From assembly GCF_014695385.1 (NCBI RefSeq), contig NZ_JACJOD010000030.1, positions 62,001-126,000 of the forward strand: a stretch of 64,000 nt of DNA. The letters run 5' to 3'. Shown in pieces: positions 26,681 through 36,010 of the stretch. The notes beneath the pieces were generated by a model, which saw only the letters and a program-made list of their open reading frames with translations, searched no databases and was not told where the DNA came from. The translations under genes were made by a program, and so were the position numbers. This DNA comes from Trichocoleus sp. FACHB-46. GTDB taxonomy: Bacteria > Cyanobacteriota > Cyanobacteriia > FACHB-46. Within the stretch, counting starts at the first letter, position 1. Each line of letters opens with the position of its first letter.

Positions 26681-29600
26681 TCAAGACGTGACAGTTCGAC
26701 CGAGTAGATTCGCGAGAGCGCTAACGAGAGAAGTTGGCTCTACAGGCTTAGCAAAATGCATTTGAAATCCCGCACTCAATGCCTGAGCCTGGTCTTCTTC
26801 TCTTGCATAAGCGGTTAAGGCGATCGCAGGCATCGGTTTGACTGGGTGATGTTCCAGGGTCTTGACTCTATGAATCAGGGCATAGCCATCTTCCCCTGGC
26901 ATGGCAATGTCACTAATCAGAATGTCCGGTTGGAGATTTTCGTAAGCGGCGATCGCTTCGGCGACAGAAGCAACAGCAGTCACGTTGGCTCCAGATTGCT
27001 CCAAGATCGTTTGTAGCAGTTCTCTGGCATCATTCTCATCATCAACGACTAAGACACTCACGCCCTTTAAAATGGAGGACTCCAAGGCATTAGCGATGCC
27101 CTCCAGCAAGCAGTGCGTGGAAGGCGGAAGTTCTGGGTCGGAGGCTGATAGAACCAGAGGCGGCAGCTTGACCGTAAAGGTTGCGCCTTGTCCTTCTCCA
27201 GGGCTTGCAGCGCTGACTGTTCCTCCTTGCAACTCGACCAGGTGCCGCACGATCGCCAGACCCAAGCCTAAACCGCCATGCGATCGCGTACTGGTACTGT
27301 CTGCTTGTCGAAAGCGATCGAAGACGTGGGGCAAAAATTCTGCCGGAATACCTTGGCCTGTATCTTGGACCCGAATTTGAATGCAGGAGTCTATCAGCTC
27401 CAGACTAATCTCTACCTGACCACCCCTGGGCGTGAACTTAATTGCATTGGCCAACAGATTCCAGACAATTTGTTGCAGGCGATCGGGGTCTCCTAACACT
27501 TGAGTTGCCGCCTCGTTTAGCTTTGGCTCCAAGCTGATGCCTTTAGCCTCTGCTGCGGGGCGCACTGCATCAGTTGCCGCCGTAATGACTGTGATTAACT
27601 CTACAGGGCGCACTTGCAGTTGTAGCTTGCCTTGCACAATCCGCGAAACGTCTAGAATATCTTCAATCAGTTGAGCTTGAGATTTGGCATTGCGTTCAAT
27701 GGTTTCTAAGGCTTTCGCTGTAGTAACTTCATCAAATTTGCGGCTTCCCAGTAACCGGGACCAACCCAAAATCGAGTTCAACGGAGTGCGTAACTCGTGA
27801 GAAAGCGTGGCGAGAAACTCGTCTTTCATCCGGTTCGCATCTTGAGCTTCTTGGTAAAGTCTGGCGTTGTCCACGGCTAAGGCTGCCCGCCGAGCTAAGT
27901 CTTCCGCCAGGGTGAGGTCAACCGAGTTATAGTGTCGCTGAGATTCGGAAATGGTGAAAGAAATGACCCCAATGGTGCGCCCAGCCGCAATCAGGGGCAC
28001 AATCATGACCGACTTGGGGTGCAAGGAGCGGATCAGCCGTAGGTAGTCAGCATCGGTGGTGGAATCAGCGATCGCCGCTTCCGACACCTCAGCCAGTAGT
28101 TGAGATTCTCCCGTCTGTAGAGCTTGGAGCACAGGACGCAAGTGGCTGAGGCGCAGCGGATAATATTGCTGGAGTTGGCGAGCTAAATCTTCTTTGGCAG
28201 GGTCAATGTGAGCCACAGTCAGAGGCCGCAGCGACTCCCCATCCTCCACCATGTCGATGACACACAAATCGGCTAGATATGGCACTGCCAACCGAGCTAG
28301 GCTGATCAGCGTGGCCTCGTAATCCAAGGAGGCAGATAGGACCGCGCTGGCTTCGGCTAAAAATGTCGAGCGTTGTTCTGAGGCTTCGGCTACGGCGCGG
28401 GCTGCTTGCTCACAAATTAGTTGGGCTCGTTCCTCCTCGGCTTGCTTGCGTTCCGTAACATCCTGAATCTGAGCAATAAAATGTACAGGTTCGCCTTGGG
28501 AATTATGCACCAGCGAAACGTTCAGTAATACCCAAACAACGTGTCCCTGCTTGTGGAGATAGCGCTTTTCCATCTCATAAGCCTGAATCTCTCCAGTCAG
28601 CATTTGACAGACAAAGATTAAGGTTCTGTCTAAGTCGTCTGGGTGGGTGACCGCTTGAAAGTTGGTATTGAGCAATTCTGAATCTGAATAGCCCAGCATT
28701 TGGCAAAGGGAACGATTCACTTGCAAGAAGCGGCCATCTGTGGCGATCAGGGCCATTCCTACCGCTGAATCGTGGAAGGCTCCCTTAAAACGCTCCTCAC
28801 TTTCACGCAGGGCAGCTAGCGCCGTTGTGTGTTCTACCACCATCGCTTGGCGGGCTTCAAACTCAGCGGCATGCATTACTGCTGCTGCAATAAAGCCTGC
28901 CATGAGGCGGAGCGTGTGCGTGTCTTGCTCACTAAAAGCATTGACGTTAGGAGACAGAACCTTCAGTACCCCGGCAATTCGGCGTTCGTAGCGCAAAGGG
29001 ACTGCAATCATCGAGCGAGCTCCTACCCGTCGATAAACCTCTGGACTGATCCGGGGATCAGTTTCAGCGTCATCACATCGTAGAATTTCTCCGGTGTGAA
29101 AACATTGCCCAGAAAAGCAGGTATCAGCTTTAACGCGCAAGCCCACGTAAGGCGCTGCCGTTCCACTGGCAACTCGATAGACCATGTCTTCGCCGTTGGG
29201 TAGCAAAATGACCGCGCCTGTAGCCGAAGTAATCTTTTGCGTTCGCTCGGCAATTAAGTTCATGACGCGCAGTAAATCTAGCTCTGCGGTGGCGATGTCA
29301 TGTTGGGTATCAATAATGGCTGTCAGCCGCTCAGCGTCATCGCGCAACCAAGCTTCTGTGCGTAAGCGCTCTGAAATCTGCTCTTTTAGGGCTGAGTTCG
29401 CAGTAGAAAGTTCAGCCGTTCGTTTAATTACTTCGGCTTCTAACTGGTCGTGGGCTGCCTGAAGGGCTTCCTCGGTGCGTTTACGCTCGGTCATGTCGCG
29501 CATCAGTTTTGAGAAGCCCCGTAAGCGCCCAAAGCGATCGCGTAAGGCCGTGGTGATGCCACTAGCATAGAAACGGCTCCCATCTTTTCGCACATGCCAG

Positions 29601-30232
29601 CGTTCGTCTTCGGCTCGGTCTTCGGCGATCGCTTGCTTAATCTCTTGGTCTGGCTTGCCCTGCTGCACATCCTCAGCCGTAAAAAAGCAAGAAAAATGCT
29701 GCTCTAGAATTTCAGCTTCTTTGTAGCCTAAGATCCGCTCGGCTCCTGGATTCCAACTCGTAACTCGGCCCCGCGTATCCAGCATGAAAATGGCATAATC
29801 TTTGACATTTTCGATTAGCAGCCGATACCGTTCCTCGCTACGGCGCAGGGTTTCCTGGTGCTGCTTTGATCTCAGCCAAAAAACTTCTGTCCCCTTCTGG
29901 GCTCGGTGGAGAGCGGCGCTCAGTAGGCTAATTAAAACTCCCTCCACCGCAAAGAGCCCCAGGGCAAAAGCCTGCTCTGAAGACGGCGATGTCAAGGAAT
30001 CAAACGGGGCAACGTAAAAATAAGCGCAGCCCAAGGTGGCTAGCAGAGTGGCGACCATCCCAGGACCGAAGCCACCATACCAAGCGCTGGCTATGACAGC
30101 GCTAAATAGCAATAAGAATGGAACTTGTGATTCTAATAAATCAGCTAGTGGAGATTGCAGAAGTAGAGCCAATGCTACTCCTAGGACAGCAATCCCATAG
30201 CGCAGGAATAGTGAACGGTAGACTGGCAGCAT
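26681..30232 (-). CDS. Hybrid sensor histidine kinase, PAS-GAF-PAS-GAF-HisKA-HATPase-REC
   Basis: An 1183-residue membrane-anchored two-component hybrid. Order: KdpD-like DUF4118 membrane bundle (about 10-110, with a VPFLLLFSAVIASAWYGGFGP-type block), PAS/PAC (about 130-250), a coiled linker (AEVIKRTAELSTANSALK), GAF (about 305-450), PAS/PAC (about 475-595), GAF (about 630-790), HisKA with phospho-acceptor His812 in FLATLSHELRTPLNS, HATPase (NLLANAIKFTP, DTGQGIP, GGLGLGLAIVRHLVELQGG) and REC with Asp1108 in ILISDIAMPGEDGY. All catalytic residues look intact. The ligands of its sensors are unknown. No partner regulator is adjacent, so signalling may end in its own receiver or pass to a distant phosphotransfer protein. 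Confidence 0.93.
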   Translation of the reverse strand: MLPVYRSLFLRYGIAVLGVALALLLQSPLADLLESQVPFLLLFSAVIASAWYGGFGPGMVATLLATLGCAYFYVAPFDSLTSPSSEQAFALGLFAVEGVLISLLSAALHRAQKGTEVFWLRSKQHQETLRRSEERYRLLIENVKDYAIFMLDTRGRVTSWNPGAERILGYKEAEILEQHFSCFFTAEDVQQGKPDQEIKQAIAEDRAEDERWHVRKDGSRFYASGITTALRDRFGRLRGFSKLMRDMTERKRTEEALQAAHDQLEAEVIKRTAELSTANSALKEQISERLRTEAWLRDDAERLTAIIDTQHDIATAELDLLRVMNLIAERTQKITSATGAVILLPNGEDMVYRVASGTAAPYVGLRVKADTCFSGQCFHTGEILRCDDAETDPRISPEVYRRVGARSMIAVPLRYERRIAGVLKVLSPNVNAFSEQDTHTLRLMAGFIAAAVMHAAEFEARQAMVVEHTTALAALRESEERFKGAFHDSAVGMALIATDGRFLQVNRSLCQMLGYSDSELLNTNFQAVTHPDDLDRTLIFVCQMLTGEIQAYEMEKRYLHKQGHVVWVLLNVSLVHNSQGEPVHFIAQIQDVTERKQAEEERAQLICEQAARAVAEASEQRSTFLAEASAVLSASLDYEATLISLARLAVPYLADLCVIDMVEDGESLRPLTVAHIDPAKEDLARQLQQYYPLRLSHLRPVLQALQTGESQLLAEVSEAAIADSTTDADYLRLIRSLHPKSVMIVPLIAAGRTIGVISFTISESQRHYNSVDLTLAEDLARRAALAVDNARLYQEAQDANRMKDEFLATLSHELRTPLNSILGWSRLLGSRKFDEVTTAKALETIERNAKSQAQLIEDILDVSRIVQGKLQLQVRPVELITVITAATDAVRPAAEAKGISLEPKLNEAATQVLGDPDRLQQIVWNLLANAIKFTPRGGQVEISLELIDSCIQIRVQDTGQGIPAEFLPHVFDRFRQADSTSTRSHGGLGLGLAIVRHLVELQGGTVSAASPGEGQGATFTVKLPPLVLSASDPELPPSTHCLLEGIANALESSILKGVSVLVVDDENDARELLQTILEQSGANVTAVASVAEAIAAYENLQPDILISDIAMPGEDGYALIHRVKTLEHHPVKPMPAIALTAYAREEDQAQALSAGFQMHFAKPVEPTSLVSALANLLGRTVTS

Positions 30233-30657
30233 GGTTCTGTACAGGCGGTAGCAGGGGAAGTTGAATCATTCCAGAAGCACCTTCAAAGGTATAGACGATT
30301 TGTGAGGGCACAAAAGTCATAAAAGGTTGACCGTTGCTCTATAAGACAAGCCAATTAGAGTTAGAGCTCATCTCTCAAACTCTCCCAATCCAACCTTTAA
30401 GGCGGAGTCAGCTCAGGATTGAATAGAAATAGCTCAGGGCGCTAACTAGATTGGCTATAGAGTTGTCAGCGATGGAAGTAAATTCGTTGCTACCAGTTAA
30501 GCCAGTCAGTCAGTTGGTGGTTCATTGTCTTTAATTAATGAGTTATTCATCATGTTTTTAATATCTAAGTAACAAGGTATAAACTGAGGCGGGCCTTGTC
30601 TTCTGTCTTTAGTGAAGTCCTATGGAACTTACCTCTCATCCGCTAGTTCATACGTAG

Positions 30658-30675
30658 TCAGGGTTTCTACCCTGA
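30658..30675. terminator. Short stable hairpin with T-rich flank
   Basis: TCAGGGT (30658-30664), loop TTCT, ACCCTGA (30669-30675), then TTGTTTAG. It resembles a terminator, yet no plus-strand gene ends here; it may end a leader or antisense transcript, or be a small dispersed repeat. Confidence 0.4.
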
Positions 30676-30808
30676 TTGTTTAGCACTAACGCCTCAAGAG
30701 TTAAGCTCATTTAAGCTCCCTCCCCCTGGATCGGGGCAAGATGGTGAGATGACGACGCTGTTCGCACACCTGAACCAGCTAATGTAGTGAACAGCAAACG
30801 TTACAATC

Positions 30809-30836
30809 CATAGCAACAGTTACATAGCAACAGTTA
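30809..30836. repeat. Tandem 14-bp direct repeat upstream of the PP2C gene
   Basis: CATAGCAACAGTTA occurs twice head to tail (30809-30822 and 30823-30836), ending 50 bp before the PP2C ATG. A related GCAAACGTTAC lies just upstream (30793-30803). Tandem copies at this distance suggest a regulator binding site. Confidence 0.5.
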
Positions 30837-30886
30837 GGCTCGCAAACTATGGCTGCGCCCCTTTGGTGGCTCTGGTAGGACCATTC

Positions 30887-33373
30887 ATGAATCATGCTAC
30901 GGCACCCATTTATTGCCCCATTTGTCAGACGCTCAATACGGAGGCGTACAACTTTTGCCAACAATGCCGATCCTCTCTGCCCAAACGATATCTCTGGGCT
31001 GTAGGGACAGGGGTTGATGCCTATCAAATCGGAGATGTCTTAGGCGATCGCTATGTCTTAAAAAGCCGCCGAGTTTTGTTCGACACTAAACCAGGGCTGC
31101 TCCCCGATCTACCCAGTGATATTTCCGACGCGATCGCCCCTTATCTCAGGTTGTTTCCGTATCAACTGCATATTCCCCAGGTATATGGGCAAGTGCAAAC
31201 GGAAAAGGGCGCTCCAGTGGTGCTGCTGGAGCAAGTTCCGCTAGAGACGAGGCGTTGGAGCCAGAGTGCAGCCGAACTATCGCATCCACTGTTCCCTGCC
31301 TTGGCTGATGTCTGGACAGAGGCCCCAGCAATCCGACAACTGAATTGGTTGTGGCAAATCTCGCAGTTATGGCAGCCGTTTAGTAGTGAAAGGGTAGCTT
31401 CTAGCCTAGTCGAGCCCCAACTGTTGCGAGTGGAAGGGCCACTGGTGCGCCTACTGGAACTACAGAGCGATCGCAAATCCGCTCCTACTTTGAGGGAACT
31501 CGGACAGTTATGGTTGCAGTGGGCACCGACGGCCCAGCCTGAAATTGCGCGTTTTCTAGCAGCCTTGTGTCATCAAATGATTCAAGGGCAGATTCGTACG
31601 CCCGAACAACTGACTGCTCAACTAGACCGAGGCTTGGTTGTTTGTGGGCGATCGCAAGCTCGTTTGGCCCAGATTGCTACGCGCACTGACCAAGGCCCCA
31701 GTCGCCAACGCAATGAGGATGCCTGCTACCCGGCGAGTGGTACTGCTTTTTCAGTGCCATTGCATCCTGGGGAAACGCCCAAAACCCTGACCTTGGTTTG
31801 TGATGGCATTGGTGGTCATGAAGGAGGGGATGTTGCTTCTAATCTCGCGATCGCTGCCGTTCAGGAACGAATTCAAGATCTAGAACTGGACGTAGCTCTG
31901 CAACACCCAGATAGCTTAATGGCAGAACTGGAGCAGGCTGTGTGTCTTGCCAATGATTTAATTTGTCAGCGCAATGACCAAGAGCAACGGCTAGACCGCC
32001 AACGCATGGGCACCACTTTAGTCATGGCATTGGCCCGTGGTCATGAAGCTTATATCACTCATATTGGCGATAGCCGCGTCTATTGGATTACCCGAACTGG
32101 TTGTTACCAACTCACAGTAGATGACGATGTCGCTTCGCGGGAAGTGCGCTTGGGCTATGCCTTATACCGAGATGCGGTACAGCAACCAGTTGCAGGTTCG
32201 CTGGTGCAAGCTCTAGGCATGAGTAGTTCAGCTACGCTGCATCCGACTGTGCAGCGTTTGATTCTGGATGAAGCGGGTGTCTTCTTACTTTGTTCGGACG
32301 GCTTGACTGAGAACGATCGCGTTGAGGAGTGCTGGGAAACCGAAATTCTGCCAATTTTGGACGGTAAGGTGGATGTAGCCACTGCTTGCCAACGCCTGGT
32401 CGAAATTGGCAACATGCGGAATGGGCATGACAACGTTACTGTCGGCCTGCTCTACTACCAAGTGACGCATACCGAAGCGATCGCAGAATTGCCAGCGTCT
32501 CTGTTGACGGAGTCACCGGATCTAGACCTCCCCCCAACTAGGCAGCCCACGGCGATCGTAACTGACACACCCACTCAGGTGGTGAATGCAGCTCCATCCA
32601 CCCTAAAAACTCAAATCTTACCGCCACGGCGTTCTCCGAATGGAGCTCTACTGCTGCTAGGCATTCTGTTGTTGGTTGGTCTAGGCGGCGTTCTCGCTTA
32701 TCTGCTTTTGCCTGGGGTTAGTCGTCGCATCGATCCACTACTGGGTCGGGCTCCCCAACCAGATGGAGCGCAAGTAAACCCTGGTACGCCTATTCCTACC
32801 CTGCCCTCACCAAATTCCTCGCCCCTTGTCTCGTCGCTCACCTTGGCCCCAGGGACTTTGATTCAAATTCGTCAACCCACTTCAGGGCTTGCTAGCGATC
32901 GCGAAACCGGATCAATTCAATTGCAACCTCAGCCGGGCAGTTCTACAACTGCACCTGATCCCGAATCAGGCACTGCATCAGGCGATCGCACTCCTAATGC
33001 TGCAACGGCTCAGTTAGTTCCCGCAGGGGGACTACTGCAAGTCTTGAGCAAGCAAGTCATTCCTGCTCAAGGCAGTTGGGTCAAATTAAAAGTTTGCTCC
33101 ATTCCTAGTGGCACGAACGCTCAGGAACCCGCGTCTCCAAAAACCGCAACTCCCATTCCTACCGCCTCGCCTGCCAACCGCGCGACAACCCCGTCACCCA
33201 GCGATCGCTTTCTGCAACCTGGAGCCAGTGGCTGGATTGAAGAAGCAGTTTTAATGCCCTTGATTGAGCCTAATTCGCCCTCACCAAATCAATTAGGAGC
33301 TTGTAGCAATCCCCCATTAACCTCGACACCCACGCCTACCACTGCACCCAGCCAATCACCAGCTCCAGAATAA
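30887..33373 (+). CDS. PP2C-type protein phosphatase with zinc-ribbon and kinase-like N-terminal region
   Basis: An 828-residue Ser/Thr phosphatase. N-terminus: four-Cys zinc ribbon (CPICQTLN, FCQQC, residues about 10-30), then a region starting YQIGDVLGDRYVLKSR that resembles a kinase lobe but shows no Lys/HRD/DFG set, so it may be a pseudokinase. The PP2C core begins near residue 265 with RQRNEDA, then CDGIGGHEGGDVAS, MGTTLVMALARG, HIGDSRVYWI, LLCSDGLTEND and NGHDNVTVG, all metal ligands present. A single membrane helix (about 585-608, ALLLLGILLLVGLGGVLAYL) leads to a Pro/Ser/Thr-rich, probably extracytoplasmic tail that ends in an SH3-like stretch (GGLLQVLSKQVIPAQGSWVK). ATG 30887 is chosen over GTG 30863 because GGTAGGA lies just upstream. 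It is followed 95 bp later by the CHAT-FHA gene on the same strand. Confidence 0.88.
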   Translation: MNHATAPIYCPICQTLNTEAYNFCQQCRSSLPKRYLWAVGTGVDAYQIGDVLGDRYVLKSRRVLFDTKPGLLPDLPSDISDAIAPYLRLFPYQLHIPQVYGQVQTEKGAPVVLLEQVPLETRRWSQSAAELSHPLFPALADVWTEAPAIRQLNWLWQISQLWQPFSSERVASSLVEPQLLRVEGPLVRLLELQSDRKSAPTLRELGQLWLQWAPTAQPEIARFLAALCHQMIQGQIRTPEQLTAQLDRGLVVCGRSQARLAQIATRTDQGPSRQRNEDACYPASGTAFSVPLHPGETPKTLTLVCDGIGGHEGGDVASNLAIAAVQERIQDLELDVALQHPDSLMAELEQAVCLANDLICQRNDQEQRLDRQRMGTTLVMALARGHEAYITHIGDSRVYWITRTGCYQLTVDDDVASREVRLGYALYRDAVQQPVAGSLVQALGMSSSATLHPTVQRLILDEAGVFLLCSDGLTENDRVEECWETEILPILDGKVDVATACQRLVEIGNMRNGHDNVTVGLLYYQVTHTEAIAELPASLLTESPDLDLPPTRQPTAIVTDTPTQVVNAAPSTLKTQILPPRRSPNGALLLLGILLLVGLGGVLAYLLLPGVSRRIDPLLGRAPQPDGAQVNPGTPIPTLPSPNSSPLVSSLTLAPGTLIQIRQPTSGLASDRETGSIQLQPQPGSSTTAPDPESGTASGDRTPNAATAQLVPAGGLLQVLSKQVIPAQGSWVKLKVCSIPSGTNAQEPASPKTATPIPTASPANRATTPSPSDRFLQPGASGWIEEAVLMPLIEPNSPSPNQLGACSNPPLTSTPTPTTAPSQSPAPE

Positions 33374-33468
33374 ATGGACTCTGCTGTCGGAACTCAACTC
33401 TTCCAAGACCAGATAGACTGATAGGAAAACTAGCGATCGCTCAGATTCTTACAACTTACGGTTTTTGA

Positions 33469-35181
33469 ATGCCTGTGTCAGAAACTCCTTGCCTTAGCCT
33501 GTCCATTCAGCGTTTGGCAGCTTCAGGAACAAATCGATATGTAATCTGGGTTATCAATGCCCCCTACCCGAGTGGGTACGTCTTACACGATTGCGTTTGG
33601 CCTGACACGCTAACGCAAGCTTGGCAAGCTTGGCAGGAAATGTTTTCTCTGCGCGGTCTGCCGCAAGTGCCTCATGTCTCTTCGGTGCCACCAGCGACAT
33701 CGCCTCCAGCCTCTACACCAGAACCCAACGCCCTACCGTATGGGGCTCGCTTGATGCAGAACTTAGGGGTCAACTTGTGGCAATGGCTATTTGACGGCCC
33801 CGTAGAAGCTAGCATCAATCGTAGCCAAGGCATGGCTTTTGGGCTAGGTACACCGCTGCGATTGCGCTTAGAGATTCGCGACCCTGAATTGATTGCCTTG
33901 CCTTGGGAAATCATGCAATCCCAAATGGGCCGCTCAGTGATTTCGATCGCTAGTGATCAGATTTTGTTTAGCCGTACGACTAGTGAGGTAGAATCGCTGC
34001 CAGCTTTACGGATGGAGCAATCCCTCAAGGTGCTTTTGGTCCTAGGGCAAGGCATAGATACAGCCTCTAATCATTCTGAAAATGTTGGGGCTGGGGCTGC
34101 ATCCCCGCAACCAGCAACGCTGAATCTAGAACAAGAAGCCGCTGCATTAGAAGAAATCCTGACCAATCATGAGGTTTCAGACACAGGCGGCCAGCAAACA
34201 GTAGCAGTGCGCTCCCAGGTAGACACTCTGATCCAGCCCACTCCAGCACAGCTAATTGAGCACCTAGAAACAGGAAAATACAACATTTTCTTTTACGCAG
34301 GGCATGGTGTACCTGCACCTGACGGCGGCTTGCTCTTGTTGGGTCCTGGAAACGCTCTTAATGGCACCGAATTAGCTCAAGTTTTGACTCGTTGCCGCGT
34401 TACTCTCGCAGTATTTAATGCTTGCTGGGGTGCCCAGCCAGATCACACCAATGACCAACCAATTCCACGCAGCAGTCTGGCAGAAGTCCTGATTCATCAT
34501 GGAGTCCCTGCGGTTCTGGGCATGCGCGATTCTATTACAGACCAAGAAGCGTTGAGTTTTATCCGTTCCTTCGCCCAAGCCCTGAGAAAAAGTGAACCGA
34601 TCGATCGGGCAGTAGCTTTGGCAAGACAGCATCTTTTAATGCTGTACAAATTTAATCAGCCTGCTTGGACCTTGCCAGTTCTGTACATGCATCCACAATT
34701 TGATGGTCGATTGATCCACACGGAGGGTGGTATCCAGTTCGGGCAGGACATTAAGGAAGATAAAGGCAACAACACCATGCTGCCGCCAGAAGGATTTCCT
34801 AGCGACATCAGACCTCGGATTCCAATGGCTTCTCTACGCTTAAGCGGACTTCCACCTAAAGCTTGGCCAATTCGAGACGGAGTAATTCGGGTAGGCAGCC
34901 AAGGAGATAATGATTTGGTTTTACCAGAAGCTGGAGTTTCTCGATACCATGCCAAAATTTTCTATAGAGATGCTTCAGATCAGCCAGATAACCAGCCAGC
35001 CTACATCCTGCAAGATGTGTCTCGATATGGAACTTTCATTTTAGGGTCAAATGGCTGGCGAAGAATCCACCAACAGGAAGTCTCTTTGCGCTCTGGAGTT
35101 CAGCTAAAATTTGGCAATCCTAATGGGCAAGCGTTAGAGTTTTTGATCGAGCGCCCAACTTCTGAGGAAAACCACATCTAA
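33469..35181 (+). CDS. CHAT (caspase-like) protease domain fused to FHA domain
   Basis: A 570-residue protein. CHAT is a clan CD cysteine-protease domain of the caspase/separase group. The catalytic dyad is visible: His279 in IFFYAGHGVPAPDGG and Cys319 in AVFNACWGAQPD, followed by FIRSFAQALRKSEPIDRAVALAR, as in typical CHAT domains. An N-terminal region (1-150) with LALPWEIMQ-type text (ELIALPWEIMQSQ) is common upstream of CHAT cores. The FHA domain (about 465-560) carries IRVGSQGDNDLVLP, VSRYHAKI and SRYGTFILGSNGW, the phosphothreonine-reading motifs. The FHA could bring the protease to phosphorylated targets, and the adjacent PP2C could remove those marks. Substrates are unknown. No signal peptide or membrane helix is seen, so it is probably cytosolic. 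Confidence 0.9.
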   Translation: MPVSETPCLSLSIQRLAASGTNRYVIWVINAPYPSGYVLHDCVWPDTLTQAWQAWQEMFSLRGLPQVPHVSSVPPATSPPASTPEPNALPYGARLMQNLGVNLWQWLFDGPVEASINRSQGMAFGLGTPLRLRLEIRDPELIALPWEIMQSQMGRSVISIASDQILFSRTTSEVESLPALRMEQSLKVLLVLGQGIDTASNHSENVGAGAASPQPATLNLEQEAAALEEILTNHEVSDTGGQQTVAVRSQVDTLIQPTPAQLIEHLETGKYNIFFYAGHGVPAPDGGLLLLGPGNALNGTELAQVLTRCRVTLAVFNACWGAQPDHTNDQPIPRSSLAEVLIHHGVPAVLGMRDSITDQEALSFIRSFAQALRKSEPIDRAVALARQHLLMLYKFNQPAWTLPVLYMHPQFDGRLIHTEGGIQFGQDIKEDKGNNTMLPPEGFPSDIRPRIPMASLRLSGLPPKAWPIRDGVIRVGSQGDNDLVLPEAGVSRYHAKIFYRDASDQPDNQPAYILQDVSRYGTFILGSNGWRRIHQQEVSLRSGVQLKFGNPNGQALEFLIERPTSEENHI

Positions 35182-35268
35182 GCCAATTGGCCTAAATTTC
35201 AATTGCTTGCGGAACTTCCAAAAATCGGCGTGTAGCTACCCACGTCAAATGCAATCAGGAGTAGCACG

Positions 35269-35883
35269 ATGAGAAACGGAACTATGCACTCAGACTATTT
35301 CGAGCACTCTCAATTCCAAGTTGAACTAGATGATTTACTAGAGGCTACTCTGAGCATCGATACTCCTTACCCTTGGAACATCGCAGACCCGGAAGCAGCG
35401 TCCTATCTGGAAAAGCTAGAGCAAGGATTTTCTCTAGATAACTGGCCTGAGGATGAAGTAGCAGCGCGATCGCAGGACTTCTTCGCTCGTCTAGATGGAA
35501 TTTGGGCACAAAATTCTCTATCGCAGCGTTTTGCTACCTGGGCTCCTCAAAGTGTTTTAAACGCGATTGTGCAGCAAGCTCAAAAGCTGGTTGCTAGCAA
35601 TTTGTCTCTCGCTGAGCAGCTAGTTCAGTGCGTGCAGCAAAGCTTACCTAATTGGGATGCTGATGACCTGCAAGTCTTAGCACGTCCGCTGGCTTATGCG
35701 ATGCGGGGTGTAGAAGCAGAAACCACTGAAGTTGTGGAGTCTACGCTTAAGGCAGTGCGACCCGTAAGTTGGGAAGAGCTATCAGAACTGGAGCAGGCCC
35801 GTCTGAGCCTGTCGATCGCTCGTTGTGCTTTGGCTCAGCTGCATCAAACTGACAGCGCTCAAACTGATGAGAGTTGTGAATGA
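35269..35883 (+). CDS. Unknown acidic helical protein in the PP2C/CHAT locus
   Basis: A 204-residue soluble, acidic protein that I do not recognise. It has no membrane segment and no Cys pattern apart from scattered residues. The sequence is rich in Ala, Leu, Gln and Glu and looks all-helical (AIVQQAQKLVASNLSLAEQL). The start at ATG 35269 has a good AGGAG about 10 nt upstream. It follows the CHAT-FHA gene by 87 bp on the same strand and is convergent with the FHA-PrsW gene, so it could be a partner, adaptor or regulated substrate of the protease. That role is inferred from position only. Confidence 0.7.
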   Translation: MRNGTMHSDYFEHSQFQVELDDLLEATLSIDTPYPWNIADPEAASYLEKLEQGFSLDNWPEDEVAARSQDFFARLDGIWAQNSLSQRFATWAPQSVLNAIVQQAQKLVASNLSLAEQLVQCVQQSLPNWDADDLQVLARPLAYAMRGVEAETTEVVESTLKAVRPVSWEELSELEQARLSLSIARCALAQLHQTDSAQTDESCE

Positions 35884-36010
35884 TGAGCTAGGCATTGATA
35901 GTCTCCGTTGAGTTTTAGGTATAAAAGATTGCTTTCAATGATTCTATTCAAGCATCCTCTGAGAACTGCATCATCGCCCAACTGGGCGAACTGAGCTAAA
36001 AGTTCAAAGG

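Larger units (their letters stand above)
30233..30886. other. Gap between divergent hybrid kinase and PP2C genes
   Basis: A 654-bp stretch with no supported gene. It contains both promoters, a hairpin at 30658-30675 and a 14-bp tandem direct repeat at 30809-30836. A GTG at 30863 is in frame with the PP2C gene but is not the preferred start. Confidence 0.5.
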
